64,000 nt of DNA, from NCBI RefSeq assembly GCF_051521495.1, contig NZ_CP150355.1, forward strand, positions 7,378,001-7,442,000, read 5' to 3'. Under the pieces are notes generated by a model. The model was not told the DNA's origin. It saw nothing but the letters and a program-made list of their open reading frames with translations, and ran no database searches. Positions 9,227-18,809 of the stretch are shown one piece after another (the first letter of the stretch is position 1; every line of letters starts with the position of its first letter). The translations under genes and the position numbers were made by a program. The stretch is from Sorangium sp051521495. GTDB lineage: Bacteria > Myxococcota_A > Polyangia > Polyangiales > Polyangiaceae.

Positions 9227-10345
9227 CTACCCGGCCTGAGGTGCCAGGTGAATCCTCCCGAGCCGCCCCCCGCGCCCGCGCGTGAGCGCGCCCGCGATGT
9301 CCGAGTGCGTGACGAGCCCGAGATAGCTGTCTCCATCGAACACGGCGACGACGGGCGTGTTCTTCGCGATCATCTGCCGCCCCACCTCGTCGAGCGACAC
9401 GTCCGCGGCCACCCGGGGCACGTCGCAACGCATGATCCACGCGATGAACGACCCCTCCTCGCCGGAGGCCAGCGCGCGCATGACATCGTTGCGCGTCACG
9501 ATCCCGATCACACGGTCCTCGTAGACCACCGGGAAGTCGGGCTCATGGCTCGCGAGGATCCGCCGCGCGGCGTCGCCCACGAGCTCGCCGGGCCACAGCT
9601 GGACCGCCCTGCCCTCGCTCGGGCGAGCTTCGGTCGACGCCATGGGCGCCATCACCGCCTGGGCTGCGTTCCACTCCCGCCGCGCCTCCAGGAAGAGGAG
9701 CGCCGACAGCGCGGCCACGACGAGCTGACCGCCGAACAGGCCCATGAGGAACAGCACCGCCGCCGTCGCTTGCCCGAGCGCCGCGGCCATCGACGTCGCG
9801 AGCCACGCGCCGACGAGCGGCGAGAGCGCCTCGCGCAGCACGCGCCCTCCCTCGAGCGGCAACGCCGGCAGCAGCCCGAGCAGGGCGATCCCCAGGTTCG
9901 CGCTGGCGATCCACACGATCGCCGACGCGCGCGAGGGCGCCCCGGCGGCCTCCAGGACCGAGGACCACCCGAGCTCGCCCGCCCCGTGCTGGGCGCCGAC
10001 GGCCACGAAGAAGAGCGACGCGAGGGCCACGTTCGCCGTGAGGCCGAGGGCGCCGCCCTGCGCCCAACCGGCAGCAGAACGCGAGCGGCTGGCGATCGGA
10101 CCGAGCGGCGAGAGCTGGAGCTCCCGCAGCCTCAGCCCGAGCTGCCGCGCCACGATCCCGTGCACGAGCGCCTGGAGCGCCACGCACCCGAGCAGCGCCG
10201 CGCCCAGCGCGCAGCCGAAGAGCGCGCCGCTCCCCCCGTGCCGCGCCCCCCACTGGAGCGCCGCGATCGGGAGCAGCAGGCCGAACGCCGCGTGCACGAC
10301 CACCTCAACACCACCGAGCCGCGTGATCCTGATGACCCACTTCAT
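9227..10345 (-). CDS. M50 site-2-protease-like membrane protein with paired CBS domains, active site degenerate
   Basis: A 372-residue polytopic membrane protein with the architecture of the CBS-containing S2P (M50B) proteases: about six hydrophobic segments, then two CBS modules from about residue 245 (VVYEDRVIGIVTRNDVM and VVAVFDGDSYLGLVTHSDI). The metal-binding HExxH position reads QALVH, so the first His and the Glu are missing. The later NPxxxxxxxxPxDGG motif reads NLGIALLGLLPALPLEGG, with Glu for the metal-ligand Asp. It is therefore probably an inactive pseudoprotease that may act as a ligand-sensing scaffold. The ATG at 10345 has AGGAG 8 nt upstream. A strong sigma-54 promoter candidate lies about 150 bp upstream. 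Confidence 0.8.
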   Translation of the reverse strand: MKWVIRITRLGGVEVVVHAAFGLLLPIAALQWGARHGGSGALFGCALGAALLGCVALQALVHGIVARQLGLRLRELQLSPLGPIASRSRSAAGWAQGGALGLTANVALASLFFVAVGAQHGAGELGWSSVLEAAGAPSRASAIVWIASANLGIALLGLLPALPLEGGRVLREALSPLVGAWLATSMAAALGQATAAVLFLMGLFGGQLVVAALSALLFLEARREWNAAQAVMAPMASTEARPSEGRAVQLWPGELVGDAARRILASHEPDFPVVYEDRVIGIVTRNDVMRALASGEEGSFIAWIMRCDVPRVAADVSLDEVGRQMIAKNTPVVAVFDGDSYLGLVTHSDIAGALTRGRGGRLGRIHLAPQAG

Positions 10346-10502
10346 GGTGCCTAGCTCCTGGGTTCCCGCGCAGGCAGCTGCGCATGGGAGGCGCAGTTCC
10401 GACGTGCCACTGCCCCTTCCCCCGGGGCGTGGCGAACAACACCTCGTCGCGCGATCGACGGCTCGGCTGACGGGCAAATGTCCCAGATCTTTCTGATTTT
10501 AC

Positions 10503-10518
10503 TGCAAATCATGTGCCG
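10503..10518 (-). promoter_or_regulatory. sigma-54 (-24/-12) promoter candidate for the protease-like gene
   Basis: On the reverse strand the sequence reads CGGCACATGATTTGCA. This has the invariant GG and GC ten bases apart and one mismatch to TGGCAC-N5-TTGCA. It lies in an unusually AT-rich patch (about 10480-10530) in an otherwise empty 374-bp gap. Transcription would start near 10492 and give a leader of about 147 nt. Confidence 0.6.
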
Positions 10519-10719
10519 ATTTCTTGCGCCTCGCCGGCGAGGGAGAGCGCGCGGTGCCGTCATGCTGGTCAGGAGAGCGGGCCTGAAGGGCTGTTCCGCG
10601 CCTCCGCGGTCATCACGCGCCAGCGGCAGCGCGCCGGGGCGCCTTCGACGCGCCGGCGCTCATCGCGCCTCCCGTGCGCGCCGCGGTGTGGCGTTCCGCA
10701 CCATGGCGGGCGTGCGCCG

Positions 10720-11901
10720 TCACGGCGCCACATCGGGCAGGCCGGCGCCCCCTCCGGCCCGGCGCGCGCGGCCCGAGGCCGGACCACGGCCCTCTGCCGC
10801 CTCCGCGGCCGAGTCGATCCGCGCCAAGCGCTGCTGCGGCAGGTACGCGCCGCCCTCGAGGTCCTGGACCCAGCGGAGCATCTCCTCGCGGAGCCAGCAC
10901 CGCAGATCGAACAGCTGCCCCGGATCGCGCGCCGACACGAGGAGACGCACCTCGATCGTGCGCTCTGTCACGTTCGTGACCTGAACGGCCTTCACGCGCT
11001 CGTCCCAGAGCTCGCTCCTCGGGAGGATCGATTCGAAGTGCCGCCGCAGGGCGTCCACCGGGGTCCGGTAATCCACATAGATCTCGACGGTGCCCAGCTT
11101 CTCCGATCCGTGCTTCGTCCAGTTCTGGAACGACTGGTCCAGGAGCCGCGCCGTCGGGACGATGAGCCGCCGCTCGTCCCAGATCTTCACGACCACATGG
11201 GTCAGCTTGATCTCCTCGATCGTGCCGAACTCGCCGTCGACCACGACCTTGTCGCCGAGGTCGATGGGGCGGGTGAACAGGATGTGGAGGCCCGACAGGA
11301 TCGCGCCGACCGGCTTCTGCGCCGCCAGGCCGAGCACGACGCCCGCGATGCCGGCGGAGGCCAGCAGCGAGACGCCGACGTTCCTCACCGCCTCGAAGTT
11401 CAGCAGCACGAGCGCGCTCGCCACGATCACGATGAGCACCCGCGCGACCCGCTCGAGCACGCGCGCCTGGGTGCGGAGCCCGCGGGACGACTCGCTCCCC
11501 TCCTTGAGGTGCCGCAGGGCGCGCGCGTCGAGCACCTCCGTGAGGATCCCCACGACGCGCAGAAGGAGCCACGCCGCCCCGCCGATGAACAGCGCGGAGA
11601 GGAGCGACCGCAGATCGGCCACGAAGCCTTGGCCGAGCCGCGTGAGCTTGGCGAGGCTTGCTGTCAGGACGACCCCGAGACAAAGGGTCACGGGGCCGAT
11701 TGCCGCGTCGAGTGTCTTTTCGTCCCACGGCGTCGCGGTCCGTCGCGCGACGATCGAGCCGGCGCGCCGCAGGACGCCCGCGGTGATCCGAGCGAGCCCG
11801 AAGCCGACCGGGACGCTCGCCGCGACGATCACCCACGGCCACAGGCCATCATCCGGGATCCCCAGCCGGGCACCGAGCGATTCGAAGTTCGAGTTCTGCA
11901 T
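10720..11901 (-). CDS. mechanosensitive ion channel, MscS family
   Basis: A 393-residue inner-membrane protein. Hydrophobic segments lie near residues 20-42, 68-90, 100-120 and 150-170. They are followed by the Gly/Ala-rich pore helix (LLASAGIAGVVLGLAAQKPV), as in MscS TM3, and the beta-domain signature (FTRPIDLGDKVVVDGEFGTI). The C-terminal part matches the cytoplasmic vestibule. It would release solutes under hypo-osmotic stress. The ATG at 11901 has AAGGAG 6 nt upstream. A possible -24/-12 element (CGGCACGCCCTGTGCG) lies at 12051-12066 on the same strand, with correct GG-N10-GC spacing but three mismatches. The tail is Ala/Gly/Arg-rich. Confidence 0.87.
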   Translation of the reverse strand: MQNSNFESLGARLGIPDDGLWPWVIVAASVPVGFGLARITAGVLRRAGSIVARRTATPWDEKTLDAAIGPVTLCLGVVLTASLAKLTRLGQGFVADLRSLLSALFIGGAAWLLLRVVGILTEVLDARALRHLKEGSESSRGLRTQARVLERVARVLIVIVASALVLLNFEAVRNVGVSLLASAGIAGVVLGLAAQKPVGAILSGLHILFTRPIDLGDKVVVDGEFGTIEEIKLTHVVVKIWDERRLIVPTARLLDQSFQNWTKHGSEKLGTVEIYVDYRTPVDALRRHFESILPRSELWDERVKAVQVTNVTERTIEVRLLVSARDPGQLFDLRCWLREEMLRWVQDLEGGAYLPQQRLARIDSAAEAAEGRGPASGRARRAGGGAGLPDVAP

Positions 11902-12219
11902 GGGTCACTCCTTGGCCAGCGCCGCGCGCGCCGCCGTGGCCAGGATCGCCGGGGACACGGATCTCCTCGCCGCGCTCGCGAGCGCGGCAGGGAGGCCCGT
12001 GACAGAGCAAAGCGCGCCGGACTCATCCATTGTGTGAGCGGCGTCGCCATCGCACAGGGCGTGCCGCGGAGCGCTCCCCGCATGTCCCGCCCGATTTCCG
12101 CCGCTCTCCGCAGCGAGATCGCAAGGACGGATCGATGCAGGTCTGCCACGTTGCGGCAATTCGCATCAGCGCCGCTCGGCGCCGACAGGTGCGTGCGAGC
12201 GACCCGAGCGGCGCGGCAT

Positions 12220-12255
12220 GCGGTGTGCAAAGCGGTGTGCAAAGCGGTGTGCAAA
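12220..12255. repeat. 12-bp unit GCGGTGTGCAAA repeated three times
   Basis: Three exact head-to-tail copies of GCGGTGTGCAAA occupy 12220-12255, about 65 bp before the start codon of the low-complexity repeat protein gene. The copies are phased at 12 bp. The 418-bp gap (11902-12320) contains nothing else I can assign. The repeat could be a binding-site array; the sequence does not show what binds. Confidence 0.6.
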
Positions 12256-12320
12256 TACGATGTGCAGCGGAGCCGACGGGGCGTCGAGATCGGCTGAAGA
12301 AACGCGGCAAAGGACTGTTT

Positions 12321-12968
12321 ATGTCAGAGCGCAGAAGCCAGGTCGATGATTTCACGCGGCTTACCGAGGAGGATTTCACCCGGCTCACCGAGGAGACGGA
12401 GCGCCTCGCGAAGCACGTTGAGGATCTCCGGCTCCGGATCGCCGCGACGACCGCGAAGCGGCGCGCGTCCTCCGGCACGCTCCCTGCGCAGAGCGCCGCC
12501 CTGTTCGCGCCGCCGAACGCGTCGCCCTCGGAGCGGCCGCACCACGGCCCGCCCTCGGAGCGGCCTTATGAGGCCGTCGCGCAGCGGTCGCATGAGGCCG
12601 CCGCGGAGCGGTCGCATGAGGCCGCCGCGGAGCGGCCGCACGACGCGACCTCGGAGCGGCCGTATGACGCGACCCCGGAGCGGCCGTATGAGGCCGCCGC
12701 GGAGCGGCCGCACGACGCGACCGCGGAGCGGCCGCACCGCGCACCGACGGATCGACCGGCCCCCCGTCACTCTCCCTTTCCCGAGCGCCCCTCGTGCCTC
12801 GAGAACGTGTCGCGATGGCTGCCGCCGCTCAAGACGGCGCGAGAAACCATGGAATCTGGCGTCCATGAGCGGGTGACAGAGGCAGGGCGTTACTGCATCA
12901 TCACGCCGCGAACGCGGCCTAACAATCTCCCGGCGAAGCGCCGCTCGCCCAAGTCCGACGTGGCCTGA
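12321..12968 (+). CDS. low-complexity repeat protein with N-terminal coiled coil
   Basis: A 215-residue protein starting at ATG 12321 with AAAGGA upstream. Residues about 8-45 form a charged helix likely to coil (FTRLTEETERLAKHVEDLRL). Residues about 70-142 are roughly nine copies of an 8-residue unit resembling AERPHDAT/AERPYEAA, encoded by 24-bp DNA repeats. The C-terminal 60 residues are basic and non-repetitive. The opposite strand is also open here (Leu/Arg/Gly repeats), but it has no start context. There is no signal peptide. No family or function was recognised. Confidence 0.5.
   Translation: MSERRSQVDDFTRLTEEDFTRLTEETERLAKHVEDLRLRIAATTAKRRASSGTLPAQSAALFAPPNASPSERPHHGPPSERPYEAVAQRSHEAAAERSHEAAAERPHDATSERPYDATPERPYEAAAERPHDATAERPHRAPTDRPAPRHSPFPERPSCLENVSRWLPPLKTARETMESGVHERVTEAGRYCIITPRTRPNNLPAKRRSPKSDVA
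12530..12748. repeat. 24-bp in-frame tandem repeats
   Basis: About nine imperfect 24-bp units built around GCGGAGCGGCCGCACGACGC encode the octapeptide repeats of the low-complexity protein. They keep all frames open on both strands. Confidence 0.75.
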
Positions 12969-13518
12969 GACGGCATCTCGGAGCGCAGCCGCGCCGGCGC
13001 CGGCGCCGGGCGCCCCATGCTGCGCCGTCCCGCCGCAGCTGCACGGTTGGGCTCGCCACGCTCGACCCACGCGCGCGGCGGGTGCGCGCTTTGCGTGCCG
13101 CACGCGAGCGTTGCGCGCAGCACGCGCGCGGCGCGAAGCTTGCCTGGCCGCGCGCCTGCGTAGTAATACGAGCCTATGCTGCTGCGCGGTGGGAGCAGAA
13201 GCGCATGGCCAACGTGCCACGAAGCCTGAGCCCGATGGGACCCGACGGAACCCTCGCGGCAGGGCAGCGAGAGCCCCGATCCTCGGCGGCGCGAAGCCCG
13301 AGCGCGGCGTCGAGCGATGAGCCCGTCGTCCAGGCGAGAGGGCCTGTCCTCCTGCTGTCCTCTCGCGCCCTCGCGTCGGCGCCGCGGCACCCCGGGATCA
13401 CGCCGGGGCGCCTGGGCCGACGGCCTCCAGCGCTCCGGGATCCCTCCGTGCCCGGGGCGCGCGCTCATTTCCCTTCACCGATCGGCCCCGCCCGCAGGCG
13501 GGCCTGGAGAACAGCGGC

Positions 13519-16500
13519 ATGGAGCAGCGAAGCGACCTCGACAAGGCGGCCCGCAAGGCGAGAGCCGGCAATGGCAAGAGCAAGAAGGGCGCGTCCGGGG
13601 ACGGGCTGCACGGCGCCGCGCGCGCGGGGAAGAGCCGCCCGGCCGAGCGCCCCAGAGCCGCCTCGCCGCTCGAGAGCGACCGGCTCGATCGGCGGATGCT
13701 GCTGACGTCGCTGACGGGCCTCAAGAAGGGCGATTTCTCGGTGCGGCTGCCCGTCCACTGGCTCGGGCTCGACGGGAAGATCGCCGACACGTTCAACGAC
13801 GTCGTCGAGCGCAACGAGAAGCTGGCGAAGGAGCTCGCCCGCCTGAGCTGCGCGGTGGGCAAGGAGGGCAAGCTCTCGCAGCGCGCCTTCATCGGCGAGG
13901 TGAGCGGCGCGTGGGCCGACGAGATCGTCTGCATCAACGCGCTGATCGGCGATCTCGTCCACCCCACGGCCGAGACGGCGCGCGTCATCGGCGCCGTGGC
14001 CAAGGGCGATCTCTCGCAGATGATGGCCCTCGAGGTCGACGGCAGGCCGCTCGACGGCGAGTTCCTCCGGACCGCCAAGACGGTCAACACGATGGTCGAG
14101 CAGCTCGGCTCCTTCGCCTCCGAGGTCATCCGCGTCGCGCGCGAGGTCGGCACCGAAGGCAAGCTCGGCGGGCAGGCCGACGTCCGCGGCGTCGCCGGCA
14201 CCTGGAAGGACCTCACCGACTCCGTCAACTCGATGGCCGGCAACCTCACCTCCCAGGTCCGCAACATCGCCGCCGTCACCACCGCCGTCGCCACGGGCGA
14301 TCTCTCGAAGAAGATCACCGTCGACGTCAAGGGCGAGATCCTCGAGCTCAAGGACACCATCAACACGATGGTCGATCAGCTCCGCTCCTTCGCCTCCGAG
14401 GTCACCCGCGTCGCGCGCGAGGTCGGCACCGAGGGCAAGCTCGGCGGGCAGGCCGATGTCCGGGGCGTCGCCGGCACCTGGAAGGACCTCACCGACTCCG
14501 TCAACTCGATGGCCGGCAACCTCACCTCCCAGGTCCGCAACATCGCCGCCGTCACCACCGCCGTCGCCAACGGCGATCTCTCGAAGAAGATCACCGTCGA
14601 CGTCAAGGGCGAGATCCTCGAGCTCAAGAACACCATCAACACGATGGTCGATCAGCTCAACTCCTTCGCCTCCGAGGTCACCCGCGTCGCGCGCGAGGTC
14701 GGCACCGAAGGCAAGCTCGGCGGGCAGGCCGACGTCCGCGGCGTCGCCGGCACCTGGAAGGACCTCACCGACTCCGTCAACTCGATGGCGTCGAACCTCA
14801 CGGCCCAGGTGCGCAACATCGCGACCGTCACGACCGCCGTCGCCAAGGGCGATCTCTCGAAGAAGATCACCGTCGACGTCAAGGGCGAGATCCTCGAGCT
14901 CAAGAACACCATCAACACGATGGTCGATCAGCTCAACTCCTTCGCCTCCGAGGTCACCCGCGTCGCGCGCGAGGTCGGCACCGAGGGAAAGCTCGGCGGG
15001 CAGGCCGACGTCCGCGGCGTCGCCGGCACCTGGAAGGACCTCACCGACTCCGTCAACTCGATGGCCGGCAACCTCACCTCCCAGGTCCGCAACATCGCCG
15101 CCGTCACCACCGCCGTCGCCAACGGCGACCTCTCCGAGAAGATCACCGTCGACGTCAAGGGCGAGATCCTCGAGCTCAAGAACACCATCAACACGATGGT
15201 CGACCAGCTCCGCTCCTTCGCCTCCGAGGTCACCCGCGTCGCGCGCGAGGTCGGCACCGAGGGAAAGCTCGGCGGGCAGGCCGACGTCCGCGGCGTCGCC
15301 GGCACCTGGAAGGACCTCACCGACAACGTGAACTCGATGGCCGGCAACCTGACGAACCAGGTGCGCGGCATCGCCAAGGTCGTGACGGCGGTCGCCAACG
15401 GCGATCTCAAGCGCAAGCTCGTCGTCGACGCCAAGGGGGAGATCGCCGCGCTCGCGGACACGATCAACGGCATGATCGAGACGCTCGCGACGTTCGCGGA
15501 TCAGGTGACGACGGTGGCGCGCGAGGTCGGCGTCGAGGGCAAGCTCGGCGGGCAGGCGAGCGTGCCCGGCGCGGCCGGCACGTGGAAGGACCTCACCGAC
15601 AACGTGAACCAGCTCGCGGCGAACCTCACCACGCAGGTGCGCGCGATCGCCGAGGTCGCCACCGCCGTGACCAAGGGCGATCTCACCCGGTCCATCAAGG
15701 TCGAGGCGCAGGGCGAGGTCGCGGCGCTGAAGGACAACATCAACGAGATGATCCGGAACCTCAAGGACACGACGCTGAAGAACAGCGAGCAGGACTGGCT
15801 CAAGAGCAACCTCGCCAAGTTCTCGCGCATGCTCCAGGGGCAGAAGGATCTCCTCACCGTCGGCCGGGTCATCCTGTCCGAGCTCGCCCCCGTGGTCACG
15901 GCGCAGCAGGGCGTCTTCTACGTCATGGACTCCTCCCGCGAGGAGCCCGTCCTGAAGCTGCTCGCGAGCTACGCGTTCAAGGAGCGCAAGCACGTCGACA
16001 ACCAGTTCAAGCTGGGCGAGGGGCTCGTCGGGCAATGCGCGCTCGAGAAGGAGAAGATCCTCCTCGTCAACGCGCCGCCCGATTACATCACGATCACGAG
16101 CGGCCTCGGCGAGGCGCCCCCGGTCAACATCATCGTGATGCCGGTGCTCTTCGAGGGGCAGGTGAAGGCCGTCATCGAGCTCGCGTCGCTCGAGCGCTTC
16201 AGCCAGACCCACCAGGCGTTCCTCCACCAGCTCACCGAGTCGATCGGCATCGTGCTCAACACGATCGAGGCGAACATGCGCACCGAGGACCTGCTCAAGC
16301 AGTCCCAGTCGCTGGCCCGCGAGCTCCAGAGCCAGCAGGAGGAGCTCCAGGAGACGAACGCCGCGCTCGGCGAGAAGGCGCGGCTCCTGGCGGAGCAGAA
16401 CGTCGAGGTCGAGCGGAAGAACCACGAGGTCGAGCAGGCCCGCCAGGCCCTCGAGGAGAAGGCGCGGCAGCTGGCCCTCACCTCCAAGTACAAGTCGGAG

Positions 16501-18546
16501 TTCATGGCCAACATGTCCCATGAGCTCAGGACCCCGCTGAACAGCCTCCTCATCCTCTCGGACCAGCTCTCCAGGAACAGCGACCAGAACCTCACCCCGA
16601 GGCAGGTCGAGTTCGCGAAGACGATCCACGCGTCAGGCACCGATCTCCTGGGGCTCATCAATGACATCCTCGATCTCACGAAGATCGAGTCGGGCACCGT
16701 CGTCGTCGACGTCGGGGAGATCGGCTTCAAGGACCTCTCGGACTACGTGCGCCGCACGTTCCGGCACGTCGCCGATTCGAAGAAGCTCGATTTCGAGCTC
16801 TCCTTCTCGTCGACGCTGCCGGCGTCGATGTTCACCGACGCGAAGCGGCTGCAGCAGGTGATCAAGAACCTGCTCTCCAACGCCTTCAAGTTCACCGAGC
16901 GCGGGAAGGTGGTCCTGGAGGTAACAGTGGCCCGCCAGGGCTGGGGCCGTGAGAACGAAGTGCTCAACCGGGCCGACACGGTGATCGCCCTCTCCGTCCA
17001 TGACACAGGGATCGGGATCGCACCGGACAAACAGCAGATCGTCTTCGAGGCTTTCCAGCAGGCGGACGGGAGCACGAGCCGCAAGTACGGCGGCACCGGG
17101 CTCGGGCTCGCGATCAGCCGGGAGATCGCGGGGATGCTCGGCGGCGAGCTCACGCTGGTCAGCGCGCCGGGCCGCGGCAGCACGTTCACGCTCTACCTGC
17201 CGCGCACGTTCCGGCCCGTGCGGGCGGCGCGGCGGCAGCCGACGCACGTCCTCGACGCGCCGTCGCCCATCGAGGACGCCGTCCACAGCAGCCGGCCGTC
17301 GGATCGCACGTCCCCGAGCGCGGACACCCAGATCGTCGACGACAGCGAGAGCGTCCGCCCTGGCGACCGCGCGCTCCTCATCGTGGAGAACGACCCCGTG
17401 TTCGCCCGTTTCCTCGTGGATGTCGCGCGAGAGCACGGCTTCAAGGCGGTCGTCGCGCTCCGGGGCACGACCGCGCTCTCGCTGGCGCGCGAGCTCGGTC
17501 CCGTGGCGATCACGCTGGACATCAACCTGCCCGACGTCGACGGGTGGCGCGTGCTCGATTGCCTGAAGCGCGATCTCTCGGCGCGGCACATCCCGGTCGA
17601 GGTGATCACGACGGAGACGGAGGAGGAGCGGAGCCGCGCGCGGCGGATGGGCGCGGTGGGGCTGCTCAACAAGCCGCTCAGCAGCCGGACGGCGCTCGAC
17701 GAGGCGTTCGCGCGGCTCGCCGGGCTGGTCGGCTCGCCGCAGCGAAATGTGCTCGTCGTCGCGCCGGACGGGGCCGCCTTCGCCCCCGTGAACGAGCTGC
17801 TCGGGGACGAGGAGATCACGGTCGCCAGCGTGACGACGGCCCAGGAGGCGCTCGACGCGATCGAGCGCGAGGCGTTCGACGCCATCGTGCTCGATCTGCA
17901 CCTGCGGGACATGCCCGGCCTCGAGCTCATCGAGCACCTCGATCGCGTCGGGCGCTTCGCCGAGCTGACGACCATCGTGTACGCGCCGGCCGGCGTCGCC
18001 TGGGACGACGAGGCGCACCTCTCCCACCTGGCGCAGCGGCTGCCCGTGAAGCACGTCCAGTCGAGAGAGCGCCTGCTCGACGAGGTTACGCTCGCGCTGC
18101 ACCGCCGGCTCTCGGACCTGCCGGAGCAGGCGCGGCTCATGATCGAGCAGCTCCACGAGTCGGCCGCCGCGCTCTCCGGCAAGTGCGCGCTGATCGTCGA
18201 CGACGATTCCCGCAACATCTACGCGCTGAAGACCGTCCTCGAGAGCCACGGGATGACGACCCTCACCGCCGACACGGGCAAGGCCGCCATCGAAGGCCTG
18301 GAGACGACGAGCGGGATCGACGTCGTCCTCATGGACATCATGATGCCGGAGATGGACGGATACGACACGATCCGCGCAATCCGCAAACGCCCGGCCTTCC
18401 AGATGCTCCCGATCATCGCCGTCACGGCGAGGGCGATGAAGGGCGACCGGGAGAAGTGCCTGGAGGCGGGCGCGACCGACTACATCTCGAAGCCCGTCGA
18501 CACGGAGCAGCTGCTGGCGCAGCTCCGCATCTGGCTGCATCGCTGA
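13519..18546 (+). CDS. giant hybrid histidine kinase with HAMP array, GAF and three receiver domains
   Basis: A 1675-residue soluble kinase. Residues about 60-740 are a chain of HAMP-type units: five near-identical 92-residue copies (containing VGTEGKLGGQADVRGVAGTW) flanked by two divergent ones, as in group III/Nik1-type kinases. A GAF domain (about 775-925), a coiled coil and HisKA with His1001 (NMSHELRTPLN) follow. The HATPase ends near 1235. Receiver 1 (about 1285-1400) has Asp1334. Receiver 2 (about 1410-1525) keeps VLDLHLRDM but lacks the acidic pair and the terminal Lys-Pro. Receiver 3 (about 1550-1675) has Asp1606 and AlaThrAspTyrIleSerLysPro. No transmembrane segment is visible, so sensing is cytosolic, perhaps of osmotic state. 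The ATG at 13519 has TGGAG upstream. The 550-bp gap before it (12969-13518) shows no convincing gene. Confidence 0.92.
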   Translation: MEQRSDLDKAARKARAGNGKSKKGASGDGLHGAARAGKSRPAERPRAASPLESDRLDRRMLLTSLTGLKKGDFSVRLPVHWLGLDGKIADTFNDVVERNEKLAKELARLSCAVGKEGKLSQRAFIGEVSGAWADEIVCINALIGDLVHPTAETARVIGAVAKGDLSQMMALEVDGRPLDGEFLRTAKTVNTMVEQLGSFASEVIRVAREVGTEGKLGGQADVRGVAGTWKDLTDSVNSMAGNLTSQVRNIAAVTTAVATGDLSKKITVDVKGEILELKDTINTMVDQLRSFASEVTRVAREVGTEGKLGGQADVRGVAGTWKDLTDSVNSMAGNLTSQVRNIAAVTTAVANGDLSKKITVDVKGEILELKNTINTMVDQLNSFASEVTRVAREVGTEGKLGGQADVRGVAGTWKDLTDSVNSMASNLTAQVRNIATVTTAVAKGDLSKKITVDVKGEILELKNTINTMVDQLNSFASEVTRVAREVGTEGKLGGQADVRGVAGTWKDLTDSVNSMAGNLTSQVRNIAAVTTAVANGDLSEKITVDVKGEILELKNTINTMVDQLRSFASEVTRVAREVGTEGKLGGQADVRGVAGTWKDLTDNVNSMAGNLTNQVRGIAKVVTAVANGDLKRKLVVDAKGEIAALADTINGMIETLATFADQVTTVAREVGVEGKLGGQASVPGAAGTWKDLTDNVNQLAANLTTQVRAIAEVATAVTKGDLTRSIKVEAQGEVAALKDNINEMIRNLKDTTLKNSEQDWLKSNLAKFSRMLQGQKDLLTVGRVILSELAPVVTAQQGVFYVMDSSREEPVLKLLASYAFKERKHVDNQFKLGEGLVGQCALEKEKILLVNAPPDYITITSGLGEAPPVNIIVMPVLFEGQVKAVIELASLERFSQTHQAFLHQLTESIGIVLNTIEANMRTEDLLKQSQSLARELQSQQEELQETNAALGEKARLLAEQNVEVERKNHEVEQARQALEEKARQLALTSKYKSEFMANMSHELRTPLNSLLILSDQLSRNSDQNLTPRQVEFAKTIHASGTDLLGLINDILDLTKIESGTVVVDVGEIGFKDLSDYVRRTFRHVADSKKLDFELSFSSTLPASMFTDAKRLQQVIKNLLSNAFKFTERGKVVLEVTVARQGWGRENEVLNRADTVIALSVHDTGIGIAPDKQQIVFEAFQQADGSTSRKYGGTGLGLAISREIAGMLGGELTLVSAPGRGSTFTLYLPRTFRPVRAARRQPTHVLDAPSPIEDAVHSSRPSDRTSPSADTQIVDDSESVRPGDRALLIVENDPVFARFLVDVAREHGFKAVVALRGTTALSLARELGPVAITLDINLPDVDGWRVLDCLKRDLSARHIPVEVITTETEEERSRARRMGAVGLLNKPLSSRTALDEAFARLAGLVGSPQRNVLVVAPDGAAFAPVNELLGDEEITVASVTTAQEALDAIEREAFDAIVLDLHLRDMPGLELIEHLDRVGRFAELTTIVYAPAGVAWDDEAHLSHLAQRLPVKHVQSRERLLDEVTLALHRRLSDLPEQARLMIEQLHESAAALSGKCALIVDDDSRNIYALKTVLESHGMTTLTADTGKAAIEGLETTSGIDVVLMDIMMPEMDGYDTIRAIRKRPAFQMLPIIAVTARAMKGDREKCLEAGATDYISKPVDTEQLLAQLRIWLHR
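14083..15462. repeat. five 276-bp intragenic repeats encoding HAMP units
   Basis: Units begin at 14083, 14359, 14635, 14911 and 15187 with an exact 276-bp period. They are almost identical at DNA level, including silent positions, which points to recent tandem duplication or ongoing gene conversion. The units before and after are clearly diverged. Confidence 0.9.
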
Positions 18547-18724
18547 GCTCGCCTCACCTCGAGTCGCCGCCGCTCCCCGCGGCGCCGGGCGGGGCCCCCT
18601 CGAGCGCGTCCGGCGGTTCGTCTGGGCTGCAACGGCGCCTCAGTGTGGCGTACCTGCGCAAGAACTTGCGCGGCGCGCAGGCCTCGACATCGCATCACGC
18701 CGAGCATTTTGCCGCGTTTTCTCT

Positions 18725-18740
18725 TGGCATGCCGCCTGCT
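18725..18740 (+). promoter_or_regulatory. sigma-54 (-24/-12) promoter candidate for the stress-protein gene
   Basis: TGGCATGCCGCCTGCT has GG-N10-GC spacing and two mismatches to TGGCAC-N5-TTGCW. Transcription would begin near 18752, 58 nt before the GTG start at 18810. An AT-rich patch lies just upstream (18708-18722). Confidence 0.5.
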
Positions 18741-18809
18741 GTGCCGATGTGGGTTTCCAGAATACAGGCAAGGTACGCGCGAGGAAGTTCGGCGGGAAAG
18801 GAGCTGTAG

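Noticed and set aside
12324..13220. Reverse-strand open frame with Leu/Arg/Gly repeats opposite the low-complexity protein
   Set aside because: It has no ribosome binding site or signal. The open frame follows from 24-bp repeats on the other strand.
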